DNA of 64,000 nt, taken from Isoetes taiwanensis. Its lineage: Eukaryota; Streptophyta; Lycopodiopsida; Isoetales; Isoetaceae. Below the pieces are notes generated by a model that saw nothing but the letters and a program-made list of their open reading frames with translations, was not told where the DNA came from and did no database searches. The position numbers and the translations under genes are program-made. The DNA is taken from the NCBI GenBank assembly GCA_021234155.1, contig JAJEKV010000003.1, forward strand, positions 23,842,874 to 23,906,873, read 5' to 3'. This document shows, piece after piece, positions 33,920-46,955 of the stretch. Each line of letters starts with the position of its first letter. Within the stretch, counting starts at the first letter, position 1.

Positions 33920-34830
33920 ATTCCAAGAATTGGCTAAAACTGCTTTAGCCACGACGTTAATCATTCCCAGTCTTACTCTGCTTTTAACGGAACGTCTTGA
34001 CCTAGAGATTCATAGATCTTTGACACACTGTAATGTTGACATCCATCGAGTAGCCACCTTTCTTGTGGCCCAACAACTCCTGACACATAAGTGACATTCT
34101 TCAGGATCTCCCGTAACATTGTCCTGTCACCTTCCTTAGTAGAGGAAATTGTCTGCTTCAGCTTCGTCCAACTAGTCCATCTGCTATTTAACCACAGGTG
34201 TTGCAACCGTATGATACCTGCATTCTTCCACTTAATCAAGATGCGAAGATGGGAGAGTGCTAAGGGGAACCTTCCCCTTTCCCAAATCTTTGTGTTCCAA
34301 AAAATACTAAATCCTCCTGCTTCTCTAGGAGGATTCATAGGGATAAATATGTGTTGTACTTCCTTCCAGGCTTGAAAAATCCTTCTCATTACTGGGGATG
34401 TCCCAGGAGCCATCTTAAAACTATAGAGGTACCTCCTTTAGTACCCCTCGCTGCACAGGTAAATGAGGACAAATTGTTACCTACTCAATTGCTAATAGAT
34501 CTTGCCTCAAAATCTGGAAGTCGAGGCCTCTATAAAAGCACAATGTCTGAATTCATTGATCTGATGGCTGCCAACATCCTTCCACACTTCAACACGCATT
34601 TTATTCCATGAAGGTTCCAAGAGGCAATCTTCATGTCGCAAAAAGAGTCAATGTCCTTTGCCTCCACCTGGGCCACCCAGATCCACCTAAAAGCTTGGAG
34701 TAAAGAAGCTTTATTTTGGTGGAATATCTTTCTCCAAAGATTAGAGACCGCAGCATCCCTTCTGGCAAGGGGTCCCATGTCAGGATACACCCCACTTCGA
34801 ATGAGCATCTGGGGAATACATTTCTAGAGC
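33920..34830 (-). pseudogene. Internally deleted LINE
   Basis: On the minus strand an ATG complementary to 34634-34636 opens 'MKIASWNLHGIKCVLKCGRM', an endonuclease start similar to that of the LINE at 16400. It is cut off after 'SDIVLL'. Reading resumes at 34413 with 'FWNTKIWERGRFPLALSHLR', 'RWTSWTKLKQTI' and 'QHYSVSKIYESLGQDVPLKA', the pre-zinc-finger region of ORF2. The rest of the endonuclease and the entire RT are missing. Sequence up to about 35218 may be its ORF1, but I cannot confirm it. Confidence 0.75.
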
Positions 34831-36009
34831 ACAAATGCCAATCATCGTGTACCTTTGCCTCACCTTGCCTTGTAACAGAGCATACCACCCCAAAAGTTTT
34901 TCCCCTTTATGGACCCACATACAAAGACATAGTACATACAAAGAGTCCCTTTTCTAAATGTATGAAGCCATTTTTATAAATCCAAACCTTTCCATAGGGC
35001 CCATAGGTTTTAACCAATGACCTTAACATTGTTCCTGCTAGAAGCCCAAGGGTTTCACTTTTAGAGTTTGGCTTAGTCCTTCGAATGGCCCCAACATATC
35101 TCACTCTAGCTTGTCGGACTTGAGGAACCATTTCATACACTGTCGTAGTTGTGTGATGATGATACACTATCATTCTTATCATATTTGCTCTACAGCTTTT
35201 AGCCGGACCACATTTCATGTAGCCCCTTTCAAAGTTACCACTCCATCAAACCTTACTAGCGACTGCTATGGCTTTGATTATGGCCACCTAGTGTTGAGCA
35301 AATCTTAGTAGTTTGTTTATAGCAAAATTATTCAGCCAGATCGTTGATGCTTTTAAGGATCTGTGAACAAATAAATCCAGATCATTACATGGGCCATAGC
35401 TCTCGCACAAAGGCAAAGCTTGTCGGGTCTGTGCATATCTACAAATTGTGCCATATATCTGACGTTAGCAGAGGGTTGAGTTTTGGCAACTTGTGTATCC
35501 TGCATTCACAGATTGAGAGCCATTATGATACAGGTCAAATGGAGAGCTCAAAATGGACGATCTTCAATTTTCAATGAAGTGCAGATAGAATGGATTAAGA
35601 TAGGGCTCAAAATGGTTGTGCGTACCAAAGATAGGGCTCAAAGATGGGGGGACGCGAAGAATCCAACCTTGCATGCATCTATACAGAGTTGTAAGTAGTT
35701 TTTTCTTTATGGATGTTTTTGTAACTGGATTAAGAACAGAATCACGTGAATATGCAGATGTTTGCTCTAAGAAAACTTGTCAAGACTACCTTGATAGACA
35801 CATGTTCAGTATATAACTGCTAAAGGATCTCAGTCTTGGCTCTAAATCTATCTCTGATTTCGGCAATTCCAGTGCAAATCTTCCATTTGTTCCCTTGCCA
35901 AATACCTCTTTTTGGGTTGCCCTTAGAGGGGCAAACCCTCGCTAATGTTGTTTTTTGTCATATTCTAAATATGTGCTGAATTATGACTATAATATGCCAA
36001 AAATTGCTT
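34831..36009. other. Non-coding, possibly LINE 5' part
   Basis: A 103-codon minus-strand frame (34907-35218) has no clear motif. The remaining sequence to 36009 shows no supported gene. Confidence 0.35.
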
Positions 36010-37487
36010 CAAACTGCCTGTCATTTTAAATTTTCTGAAGAATTTGCTTGCATTTATCTAGGCATCTCATGCAATTCGATACCATTATGCAGTCATCTAC
36101 GTACAAAGCAATAATGCAAAATTTATCCCTATCTTCGAACATGTACAAATTTCCATCATTATTGAGTTTCTCAAATCCTTGCTCCCTCAGATATTTATCT
36201 ATGCACTTATACCACTCCCTAGGTGCTTGTCTTAAACCATAAACTACACGTTTTAATTTCTAAACCATGTTACTTCCTTCCCCAAAGCCTGGAGCTTGCT
36301 TCATATATATCTCTTCCTGCAAATTTGCATTTAGAAATGCAGTTTTCACATCCATATGATGTACATGGAATAAAATAACGGCTAAGGTTAGCCAAATGGC
36401 TATTTTGTAGCAGTTTTGCCAAGAAAAACGGCTAAAGTAAATGGAAAAAATGCCCAGAAAAAAGAAAATTTTAGCCCAATTTTTTTGCCGCCCAAGTGAG
36501 TTTTTAGGTTGAATAGCCAAACCTTTACCTCCAGATATATCCATCAGGACATCGATTAGCTAAACCTAAGATAGAGTGGTCTTGGAAAAATGGATAGATT
36601 AGCCTGAAATTCAACACCAATGTATGTACTAACTTTAAGAAATTTCAAATAGGGATTATATTTTTCTTTTTTTTCCACTTTCTTTCTTGTTCCAAGTACA
36701 AAGTTAAAGCATTAGAGGAAAAGGAACAATATAGTCCCATTTTTTTTTAGGTTTTTGAACATGTTCATGTATGTTTGTGTCTTGATTTATGTATTTACAA
36801 TAAATTCAATGTCTTTGCCAAAATGCTTGGATTTTTTTAAATTACTATAGCGTGATGGCTAATATTTGCCTTTCCATTTTGTGAAAGTTTAGCCAAAAGC
36901 AAGAAACTGTGATGGAGAAAAACCACTTAGTTTAGCCAAGTGTTAGAAACTTCTAGCCCCACTTCGAAGATAATTTAGCTAAACCTATTTTGGCTACACC
37001 AAAATATAGGAGTAGTAATTTATTCCATGATGATGTATGTCAAGTTTGAGTGCATTTGCTAGAGCTAACACAAGTCTAATACTTGTTAATTTGACAATTG
37101 GAGAGTATGTCTCTTCATAATTAATTCCTTTCTTTTGTGAAAAACCCTGAGCAACCAGTCTAGCTTTATACCTTTTGGTCCCATCAGAATTTGTTTTAAT
37201 TCTATAAATCCACTTATTTCCAATCAAATTCTTATCCATGGAGATTCTGCTAGCTCATATGTACCTGTTTCTTTAAAGGAATCCATCTCTTCTTACATTG
37301 CCTTTAGCCATTCCGACGCTTTTTCTGAGTTCACAACTTCTTCAAATGATTTCGAAGTATCGTGTTCAAACACAACCATCAATGATGGAAACCTAACTGG
37401 AGGTTTCCCAATTCTTTTACTTTTTCCTGTGCCATATCTTCCATACACTTCAGGGTCATAATCTATACCTGTATCTTTAAGCTTTTA
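36010..37487 (-). pseudogene. Ty1/copia RT, copy C, split by a TIR element
   Basis: The same copia family as copies A and B. It begins abruptly at the equivalent of 29592 and reads through 'MKQAPGFGEGSNMV' with the same in-frame TAG seen in copy A. It is then interrupted at 36364-37029 and resumes with 'KLDIHH', 'RLVLALANA', 'EETYSPIVK' and 'NLIGNKWIYRIK' (36994-37239). The right end stops where the LTR begins at 37488. The stop shared with copy A means both come from one already disabled ancestor. Confidence 0.88.
36364..37029. mobile_element. hAT-like MITE, 666 bp
   Basis: Inserted in copia RT copy C. The ends are inverted repeats: CATGGAATAAA at the left and its complement at the right. 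An 8-bp direct repeat, ATGATGTA, flanks it at 36356-36363 and 37030-37037. The uninterrupted site is visible in copy A (about 29930). An 8-bp duplication points to the hAT superfamily. Many subterminal TTAGCC/GGCTAA motifs in both orientations look like transposase-binding sites. There is no coding frame, so it needs a transposase from elsewhere. Confidence 0.88.
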
Positions 37488-39095
37488 TGTGACGTTCCAG
37501 CACAGTATACGGTCCCAGGACGTATACTGTACTGTCTCGTCACGCGTACACGCCACTCCAACTGACGTGTACGCCGACGTGTAGCTAGGTGAGTAGCCCT
37601 AGGGGGCAACTTGCTAGGTATGTGCATTTCTTATTAATGTGCACATGCACATTTATTAAGGTGCACACATTTCCATGTGGGCACATTTAGGTGCACACAT
37701 TTCCATGTAGGCACATTTGGCCACCTAGCCATTAAAGGCAAGTGGGCCCATGTCCAATTATCCCACATGCCTAAAGGGATAATTGGAAACCCTAAGCCCC
37801 AACCCTTGCCTATTTAAGTAGAAGAACCCTAACTTGCCCATTTTCGTTCCTAGGGTTTTAGAGCTCTGTTTTGGCTGCTCTAGGAGTCAAAACCGCCTCC
37901 CAGACTCTGTCTGAGAGAATGGCACCATTAGTTTCCCTTGATTCGAGCAGTTCAGTAGGATGGTCGAACTCAGGTCAGGAGGAGCAACTCATGGATCAGG
38001 TATGTAGTCGATTTAATGGTCTAAACCGTTTTCCAGTCATTGTATCAGTAGGTTTAGCCTATTAAATCGCCTTTAGCAGCTATCTAGATCTCTAGATGAG
38101 TAGATACCAGACTCTAACTAAAGAACCTAACTCTATGATATAGATTAGATCTATGTTCTTTAGTTCTTCTGTGATGTATATGGATGATGTATCTCTGTGA
38201 ACTCCTTGTATTGGGAAGGGGGGTAGAGACTTCAAGCTTGGTAGTAGATGCTCCTAGATTAGCCTCTCTAGCACACCATGGATTCGGCCTGTGTACAAGA
38301 ACCACACCTGGTTGTGGGTGAAGGGGCCAGACTGGCTAAGAAGGAGGTTCGTGTTCTGACTCTTGAACGATCCCTCTGGTGTGTAAGGCCTACCGGGGAT
38401 CATTGTGACTAGGTCTAATGGCTTACCACTGAGTGTGGGTAAGGCATGGGCTCGACACCGAAGAAGTGGTGTTCATGACTTTCCAAAGTGGGTTCAACGA
38501 ATACGCAAAGGGCCCTCTAGTCACCTTGAGTCAGCATGTAGATCTCTGGAGGGAGTGATCCCTACCTGCCCCATCGGAACTGGGATGATGACCCCAGGAG
38601 TAGCCCTTTTGGCTATGCATCCGGCGGGCTACAGTCAGGTCCCGACACTTTTCAGCCTACTACGCAAAGTGTGCAATGGGAGGGGCGGATGGAGTGGACA
38701 ACCCTATGCCATGTTCTTATGCCAGCCAAATCCATTGCCATGAATTCTGTCTGCAATGAACTCTGGAGACCCAAGCCGTCAGTCATCCCTTTGAGTCTGA
38801 GCCTTGGGTAGGATTCCCTATGTGATGTGCTGATCTTTGTCTATGCAGATATGTGGAGGACCATCCTTCGTGATGGTCATATGATGTTGATGTATGTACT
38901 ACGACATGTATGTTCACGCTTCCAGCCTAGGTAGGCCCCGAGGGAGACAGGGTAAAGGACCCTTCATTCTTCCCACGGAACTCTTCAAGGTTGCGTTGAT
39001 AATGGGAGGGCCCTATATTAGCATGGAGCTGGTATGGGGGATGAACTCCTGTTTGTATACGGTGAGTGCACCGTATATGAGTAGGGGACGTCACA
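37488..39095 (+). mobile_element. LTR (plus strand), gypsy family 1
   Basis: Starts TGTGACGT and ends ACGTCACA, an 8-bp inverted repeat with the usual TG/CA ends. A primer-binding site follows after one base. It shares long blocks with the minus-strand LTR at 55932-58088, for example 'gaggggcggatggagtggac' and 'cttatgccagccaa'. A TATA-like TATTTAAG lies at 37811, and a 28-bp direct repeat ('gtgcacacatttccatgt') near 37650-37700. It interrupts copia copy C. No matching 3' LTR is in the window. Confidence 0.85.
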
Positions 39096-39096
39096 G

Positions 39097-39108
39097 TGGT
39101 ATCAGAGC
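39097..39108 (+). promoter_or_regulatory. Primer-binding site (initiator tRNA-Met)
   Basis: TGGTATCAGAGC, one base after the LTR end, is complementary to the 3' end of initiator methionine tRNA. This is the usual start of minus-strand DNA synthesis. Confidence 0.9.
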
Positions 39109-42100
39109 AATGTTCTTGGAGAGACCAAGAGCAAAGCACTGGCCATGCTCCCAGTAGTACTAACTTGATAGGATCCTCGAACCTCGAAAAGTGGGAAATT
39201 TTTTTCTCATTTTTGTAGTTTATGCTAAGCTGGTAACATTTTTGTAGTTTATGCTAAGCTAGTAACAGTTAAGTGGATTGGAATTTAATATTAGCACAGT
39301 TAGGTGAATTGGAACTTAATAAAACTAAACAGAATGAACCTCCCACCCACAGGGTTGAACCCCCCCAAACCCCCCCGTGCCAACCACTGAGGGCGGGCAT
39401 CGTTTACGTTTGAATTATAATTCTTAATTAGATTTAAGCTTTAATAATGTTAGATAATATTAATGGCTAAGCCTTAGATTTAGAACCAAGGCCCTTAAGC
39501 TAGATAGAGACAAAGATCTCGATAGACACCGGGACTCCGATCGACATGATGCGCGCCAAAATGCATCAGCTTCGACTTTCTCGACAAGGCTTAAATGTAC
39601 CCGAGGCCAAGGAGGCCAAGGAAACAAGAAGAGGAGAGGACGAACGAGAGCGGGAGGCCAAGGCTCAAAAAGCGGCCAGAGCGTAAGCCGGTCCAACATT
39701 TTGAAGACTCAACGACTGCTACTGCTCATGGCGGTAACCCTCATGAGGGAAGGCATGTAATTAGCTAGTTTAATTAAGGGAGATCCCCAAGAGATATGTT
39801 GTAAATAATCAATAATTTTGTTAATACATGATAATTTTGAGTAGTTTATGTGTCAAATCTTGCTTAATTAGGACGAGTTAGCAAGTAGTAGTTTTATTTT
39901 AGTAAAATAGGATACTCTCGCAAAAAAAGTGTGATGTCTCACAGCTTCCGCTTGTCAAGAAACTAAAGTTTAGTTTTTTGAACGAGGCAACCCGTGAGAC
40001 CTTCATACCTAGACCATGTCCAAACTAGACCAAAACACCTCCAAATTGACCAAGTAAGGGGTCCATTCTGCCTAACTTCGATGAGACTAGCATGATTTGA
40101 CCCTTAGATCACCCAAATTGGACACGCTTTAACCAATTTACAGCCAATGTCTCACACTCGCGCTGGTCAAAGAACTAAACTTTAGTTTTTGAGCAGGGCG
40201 CAACCTGTGAGACCTCCAAACTTTGAACCTCCATAACTTGAGCTACAGAGCTCCAAATCGTCTGAAAATTGTTGCAATAGGACTATTAGATAGCCTAGAA
40301 TCCATTTATGACGTCAAATTAGGCTAGAAATGTCAAACCCTAGCCCAAATTGACCAAAATTGCCCAAACCCTTGAATTGTTTTTCCAAACTCAGAGTTTG
40401 TTTGTAGATAGAAGCCTACCCCATTAGTAGCTCGCAAGTATTGCTCTCAGCTCGAAGCTGATACCTTACTCCTAGATAGAAGTGCCCAAGAACACCCCTT
40501 TGTTATAGTCATCTAGACCTCAGCATAGCAACCCAAGTCCAACTGCTTAGGTACATCACCTCTGCTCATGCCAAAGGCATAAACCTTGACCTAATTCTGT
40601 GTCCTTCTAATAGAGTTTGACTTATATAGCCGCCACATTGACACTCCCTATTGCCAGGATACCTAGAAAGAAGCTAGAGTCTAGAACCGCCCAAGCCGCT
40701 CCATGTGTAGAGATTGGACTCCCCCAAACCAACTTTGTTAGGACCTTAGGGTATGCCTCAAACATCATGGAGGTTTTGCAAAACAACCCTCATTTCATGC
40801 CATACCACACGTCCTAATATCCATAGACTTGTAGATTATAGATATGTCTCCAGTAATGCTGCTCGAGCCACCTTGCTTGCTTATAGAGCCCAGAATGTTG
40901 TAGGAGAGCCCTTCAAGTAGACCTTAGACTCTAGGAAATACGAGCGTTGCTTTGCTTACGGGGCGAGAGCCACGTAAGAGCTTGAGGCGCAACTCCTTGA
41001 AGACATCAAGGTCCCACCCGTATGTCTGACATAAGGAGAGGAGACCGAAAAGGCAGACCCAAGAGAGGGAAGCACAACGACAAACACCTCAACCGACAAA
41101 CGAGTAGAACAGGACACCACCGGCCTATCATCAATCTTCATCAAATGGGAAGAATAATTGGTAACCAACGGCATCAAGAATTTTCTAGGTGTCAACCTCC
41201 CGGCTACCACGACGAGGTCACATCAGGAAGAGGATCTCGACGCCTTCACCAACTCGACGCCCACGAGTTTCAAATGGAAGAATGCAAGGCAGCAAAATAC
41301 AGGTGCAGGAACACGTTAGACATCGATGCCGCGTTAGCATCACGAGCTAGGGTCAGAAGGCATAATCTTCTGTCGAGGGGAGAAGTCATGGCAACACAGG
41401 AGCGTATAAAAACTGGAGGGAAGACAACCACGACATTGCAGCCCAGCAGCTCAAGCGAATGTCATGCAACGTCAACGAAAGGAGTAACCAAGCTAGGCAA
41501 CCACAAAGCACCTAGTAAGGCTGACCAAGATGAGCTTCTAGCTCCCTTGCACCAGCAGGAGACCACGAGGGGAGGAGACGCATATCAGGGAACATCTCCA
41601 ACTTGAAGGCCTATATCAGCATTAGGGGCAAGATCAAGGAGGAGAATATTCTGTGCGAACAAAGAATTCGGGACCCAGAAACACCTAGAAACCAAAGGAA
41701 GGACGACCTTACTACGTCAGCCAAGGAGTGCGAGATTCGAATGGATAGGACCCAAAGGACGGAGGAGACGACCTAGCCAGCAGATACAAATCATGCAAAG
41801 GCGACCAGAAGGAGCCATGGTAGGGACAATAGAGATGACCACACTTCCAGGCACAGGAGAGGCACCTCGGAATGAAGCAAAGCCCAAGCAACAGGAGTCG
41901 CACTCAGAAATTCAACCTGCGGAGGAATGCCAATGCCTGCCTACCGACCATGATCTCAGAGCTTCGAAGACATCCAAGAATGCCCAACTGCAACAGCTAG
42001 GTGATCCTACTCAAGCGACCAATGGCACCGCACATCGGCAACCCTGCAATGACACACTGCATGTAGGGACGTTGAGCGGTCACCGCATTCCTCACGACGA

Positions 42101-45100
42101 ATATACACATTAAGGAGGAGCATCTTTCTCAAGGGATCACATCAACGAACACTCTTCGCAACTGGCGTGACGAGCTCGGATCAGACATGAAGCTCAACAA
42201 TAGTAGCAGCATCTCAAAGGAATCCTGGAGTCAACCAGAACAAAGAAGATGCAGCAAAACCAAAGGGTCAAATGCGATAGGAGGAGGGGAAACCCTAAAG
42301 GAGTATAAACAATTAAGTAGATCTTCGTAGTTGTTTTGAAAAAGTCGATGAATTAAAATCCCAATGTAAATGCATATATGTCTATTGTATATCTCGGGTG
42401 CTCACAGATACAGTGGAGAAACATGAGTTTAGAGTCATGTTTTACGGATTTAGCGCTTAGATCAGGAAGCTCCTTCACTTCGACTACCAAAAGAGGAAGC
42501 ATAGAAGCACAACTATAGCCCAAGATCAAAATGGAAGAGCAAGTACGAGGGAGAAACGACCGGAGGCCAAGCAAACCTTCGACTCCAAACACTTCCGGAA
42601 GTGGCCTGAAGTAGAAGACAACTCGTCCCACCCAATGTCGAATAAGAGATAATACGGTCATGTCAAGATCATCGCGCACTGTGACATCGTCGGGACGCAA
42701 CACTACATCTTGTGGCAGCAGCAACACTTGACGAACTTATGACACGAGTGGCCTCAACAATAGAAGGAGGAACGCCCCGACATCAACGAGCCAACTAAGA
42801 AGACAACATCTCGACGACCATAATTCCACCTTGTGGTAATATAGGGGAATGCGCTATGACACGTGGATTAGATGGAGATGCACTTACAAAAGGCACCGCG
42901 ACGAGGAGATATGCCTTCAACAACTAGGTGATGGCTTCGTCAGGTACTCCTACCAGTAATTAGAAGAGAAGAAGCCGATCATATCTCCGACATGTGGCAC
43001 GTCAAACGCCCAAGGTAGAAGCATTCGACACCTTAACGACAAGGATAGCAACTAAAGCACCTTCGGCAAAAAGAGAGTTCAAGATAATAGCCAGGCTATT
43101 CAACGACAAGAGCATATCTAAGGCAGGTACTTCTTCAACTCAAGGGTCAAGCTGCGCAGATATAAGGATCCATCATCCCGACAACATCGCCAGCAGGGAG
43201 AAGAGCCATGAAGCTTTACTTGCCAGAGAGGCCGACATGCATAGAGAGACAAAGGTCAAGAACTGAAAGCTGGAGAAGTGCTAGCAACCGACTTCTTCCA
43301 CGAGCTCCCTAGAGGCAACAGGAGGATCAAAACTGACGAGCACAATCAAAGTCACCGGAGGGTACCTCAAGACAAGAAGACGGCATAGCACTGCGCAACG
43401 TGACATCCAAGCCATGTGATTGAGGGGATCAAACAAGGAAGATTGGAAGCTCGATGGAGAAGCAATTAGGTGAGACGAGTCGATGACTTGCACACGGACT
43501 TGCATGCAACTTGGTGAACCCAAGGATGGACGATTCAAAGAACAACTGCAGAAGAGAACAACTCCAGAGGAGTATAGCCAAAGGAATCGCCAAGACAACC
43601 TCAAGAGACGCCCAAATAGCTCCAAGTATCATGAAGGAAGAACAATTACCGCCCGAAACGATCGGGAAGCGGATCGAAATGTCGGAAGCATCAATGACAA
43701 GCACACCTTTAGTTGGAATGTGATGCAAAGCGTGTTGTGCCATAGCCGACAAACATCGGAGGGCCCAAGCATATCAACAAGTTACCCCGGAGTATGAGCT
43801 GACGTACAAATAGAAGGATATAGATCATCAACACCATTGCGCCGGGAGGAACACTGATGACATTGCCAAGGAGTAGGTGTGCAACTTGAAGGGAGGCACA
43901 AGGGAGACCTAATAGCTCTAGTAGTAATTGTAACTATGTAAGCTATATGTTTTGCATGTATAGTTCCCTTGTTATTCCTTCCCTCCCATAGCGTAACAGA
44001 TCAAAGGAAGAGATGTCATGCAAGTTGCAGGGGTGAAGCAATCAACACGATAACGACAAGAGGACTCGACATATGAGACATCGATGGAGTCGAAGACATC
44101 GACAGAGTCGTCTTTTAGCTGCCAAGACAAAAAAAGTTCAAGATGAAAGATCTTTTTCAACGGCGCCACCTTCAGGCTTTTGAAAAGCGGCATGGAAGAT
44201 TTCAAGTGATCAACTACACCATCAAGCAATGCGAGGCTTCTAACGAACAAAGTCAACCTCTACATCAAAGAGGAGCCACCGTCAAGGAGACTGAAGTATC
44301 GAAGCGACTTCTAAGAACGCTACCTTGCTACTTCAAGCAGTAACGAGTGGATGAGCTTCTAGCAAGCTCAAGCATCTAAGGCCATGGGGCCTAGTAGGTT
44401 AATGTATGGACGGTAACATCCATATTGGGATTAGAAGGCATTTCCAGATATTCTGGCTAAAAGGATTGCCCCAATATTGAGCTAAGCGTCAAGGATTGGG
44501 AAGGAAATGCATAGGAGTAACTATATTATACACGATTGTTAACAGACATCCAACGTATTGAAACCACTTGGTGAGATTGATCTCCTCGCTAAGAAGGAAT
44601 CATTACTAGGATAATTGTTAACCATGTATAAATCTAGTACCTCCAAAGAATAATCCAACCGAAAGAAAAGAAGTAATCTAACAAGTCCGGCCAACTTGTT
44701 ACGATGACATCAATTCGATTGGTAGGAATATTCCAAGAGCTAAATAACTAAGAAAGGGGGAATCTCTAGAATATAAAAGAATAATACATGTAAGGTACAT
44801 CTAAAATAAGAATTATAGTAATCAAATAGTCTTTTTGAGACAAAAGGAATTGTCATGATGACAAAACCTTGTGGTTTAGAATCGTTCTAACTAAGTAGGT
44901 AACCCATAGCTATATTGAAATAAATAATAACATAATATGTGTATCCATCTTAGATGGTTATATATGTTAGCTAAGGCTAGTAAATTAATGTGCTAAGTAA
45001 GAAGCATATAACCTCTTAAGGGGAGAGAATAGATATGATGTTGTGTACAACGCCATTGAAGGGTGCAGGACCATTTTCTTTTTGAAGAAAGTGGGAGGGC

Positions 45101-46430
45101 TCAATCTTATGATTGAACGTGATTTGCATCGAATTGATTGACCCAGAATAGAATAGAGTTCACTCCCGCAATGGCCGGGCGAATAGAGCGCAAGATAGAT
45201 AGATAGATAGCTCAGAGGTCTTCAACGCGTGCGAGACCGACGCAAAGAGCTATCTATCTACACCAATGAAGTGGAGCAAAAACTATGGGAGCAATGCAAC
45301 CACCAAGTCATCTCCAAATTACTCGACCGGCTCAATGGGTGGATGCATTCTAGCCTAGGTAAAGGCATGCGCATGCATTATAAGCTTTAATGTGTCTTAT
45401 AAATAAGTTAAATATAGATCCTAATAATTGCATGGAATTACCGTGACGATATGTATCATAATGGAAATAAGTTAAATAACAACGATAATGTGAGGTAGCA
45501 TGTTAATTAATCCTTCGCAAGGATGCAATTCCTTCCAAGGATAGCCATATGACCTTGGGGTCCTTATAAAAATAGATAGAGAATAGAATTCAAATATACT
45601 TAAGTGCATCTTAGGGATATACTTCCAAGGGTAATGCAGAACCCAAGGAAGAGAATAAGCACATCTAATTCTTGTGTATGATAATTAAAACCTTGTCTAT
45701 GTAACAATAGGTCTAAATCGGGGTTATTGTTCAAATAATCGCATCTAAAAAGTCGTTAAATATTGCAAAGCTTAGAGTAAATATAATTGTACTATCGGAA
45801 GTAATGTATCCGATACTATGATAATGTTAATTCATAAATATTACCGTAGGGTAATTATGTTAATCACATGCATTAAAGGAGCCAAAGAAAAATCGGCTCG
45901 TGGCATGTCGCTTTGTGTGTAGATTAAATGCTTGTATAGTTAAGATTAATCCACGATGCAACCTATGCTAGGTAGGGGTTGCATACGCGTTGTTACCGAT
46001 GATGAGACCACTACGCTGATCTCTAGGGCGGGTGTAATGTCAATGTAGGCATGACCGCGTTTCGCTTGGACGAAAGTGGAAGGTAGATTAGAAAGTCTAC
46101 TGGCCCCCACGGAGTAGACGACCTCGAGAAAAGGAGGTCATTCAGAATGCATTGATAGGAAAGGCACCTTTAGCCCCATATATGCTTTGATAGGAGGAAG
46201 CTATCCTTCACACCCCACACGCGAAGGATATCCTCCACGTTGGGCAACTAGAGGTGTAGGCATGAGCGGCATATAGGCATATAGGCTTTGCCTCCACGGC
46301 CATAATGGAAGATTCACCCTCTTCCTACGGAGATTAGCCATGCATCCATGTAGATAGGTGGGGTGGTCACCATATAACCAAAATTTTATTAATAATTAAA
46401 ATAGTAATAACGTAGGGGGGACTGCTTGAG
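39109..46430 (+). mobile_element. Internal region of an LTR element with no clear genes
   Basis: About 7.3 kb downstream of the primer-binding site without any pol motif. The longest plus frame (41022-41606, 194 codons) is rich in Arg, Gln, Ser and Thr and matches nothing I know. A fragment near 40850-40960 faintly recalls a gag zinc-knuckle region. Near 39930-40000 and 40147-40218 a roughly 70-bp motif is repeated ('tgtctcaca', 'gaactaaa', 'tttagttttt', 'gtgagacct'). This fits a large non-autonomous LTR element or a heavily decayed gypsy. From about 44400 the sequence turns AT-rich and its membership in the element is uncertain. Confidence 0.5.
45202..45258. repeat. GATA microsatellite and 12-bp hairpin
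   Basis: A GATA run ends in gatagatagctc (45202-45213), and its exact complement gagctatctatc occurs at 45247-45258. The loop is 33 bases. Confidence 0.85.
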
Positions 46431-46474
46431 GCCAATAGAGCCCCTGAGGGCAAGGAGGTCGAAGCTGAAAAAAA

Positions 46475-46955
46475 CTTGCAACACAAATTTAGTCATAATG
46501 TGTTGCAAGGGATGAAGAGTACCTTAGAAGTGTAAATTTTGTATGAAATTGATAAACTTTGATAAACTTAAATGTTGTGTTAAGTAAGGTTAATAATTAC
46601 CTTGCGTAGATTAAGTTATGAAGTGATAAGTTAATTGGGTAATGAAATAGTACAGTAATGTCTTAAACATTACCTTAGAGTAATTCTAATAATTAAGATA
46701 GTAAGTATGTAATTATAGATATTGTAAAATTAATGCAGGATTTTAAGGTGCGAGGACTTGCAACACAAATTTTGTTGGAATGTGTTGCAAGGAATGAAGA
46801 GTACCTTAAATAATAATTGTATATGAAAGTGTTAAATTGTGATAAACTAAATGTTATAATAACGAGGACTAATAAGTACCCTGTTTAATAGAAGTTACGA
46901 ATTGACAAGTATTTGATAATGTAATGGCGTAATAATAATTTAAAAATATTACCTT
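46475..46955. repeat. Tandem repeat of about 280 bp with conserved hairpin
   Basis: Two diverged units start with the same 11-bp inverted repeat, CTTGCAACACA and TGTGTTGCAAG. Positions are 46475-46485 with 46499-46509, and 46757-46767 with 46781-46791. Each is followed by 'gaagagtacctta' and an AT-rich body ending in 'attacctta'. The second unit runs into LINE copy 2. Confidence 0.8.

Noticed and set aside
34351-34611. Plus-strand 86-codon frame as a gene
   Set aside because: It is opposite the deleted LINE and has no independent support.
37640-37720. CRISPR-like array in the LTR
   Set aside because: Only two direct repeats with no regular spacers, in a plant LTR.
43281-43797. Overlapping frames in the LTR-element interior as genes
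   Set aside because: Frames on both strands are of similar length with no recognised domain, as expected for GC-biased non-coding sequence.
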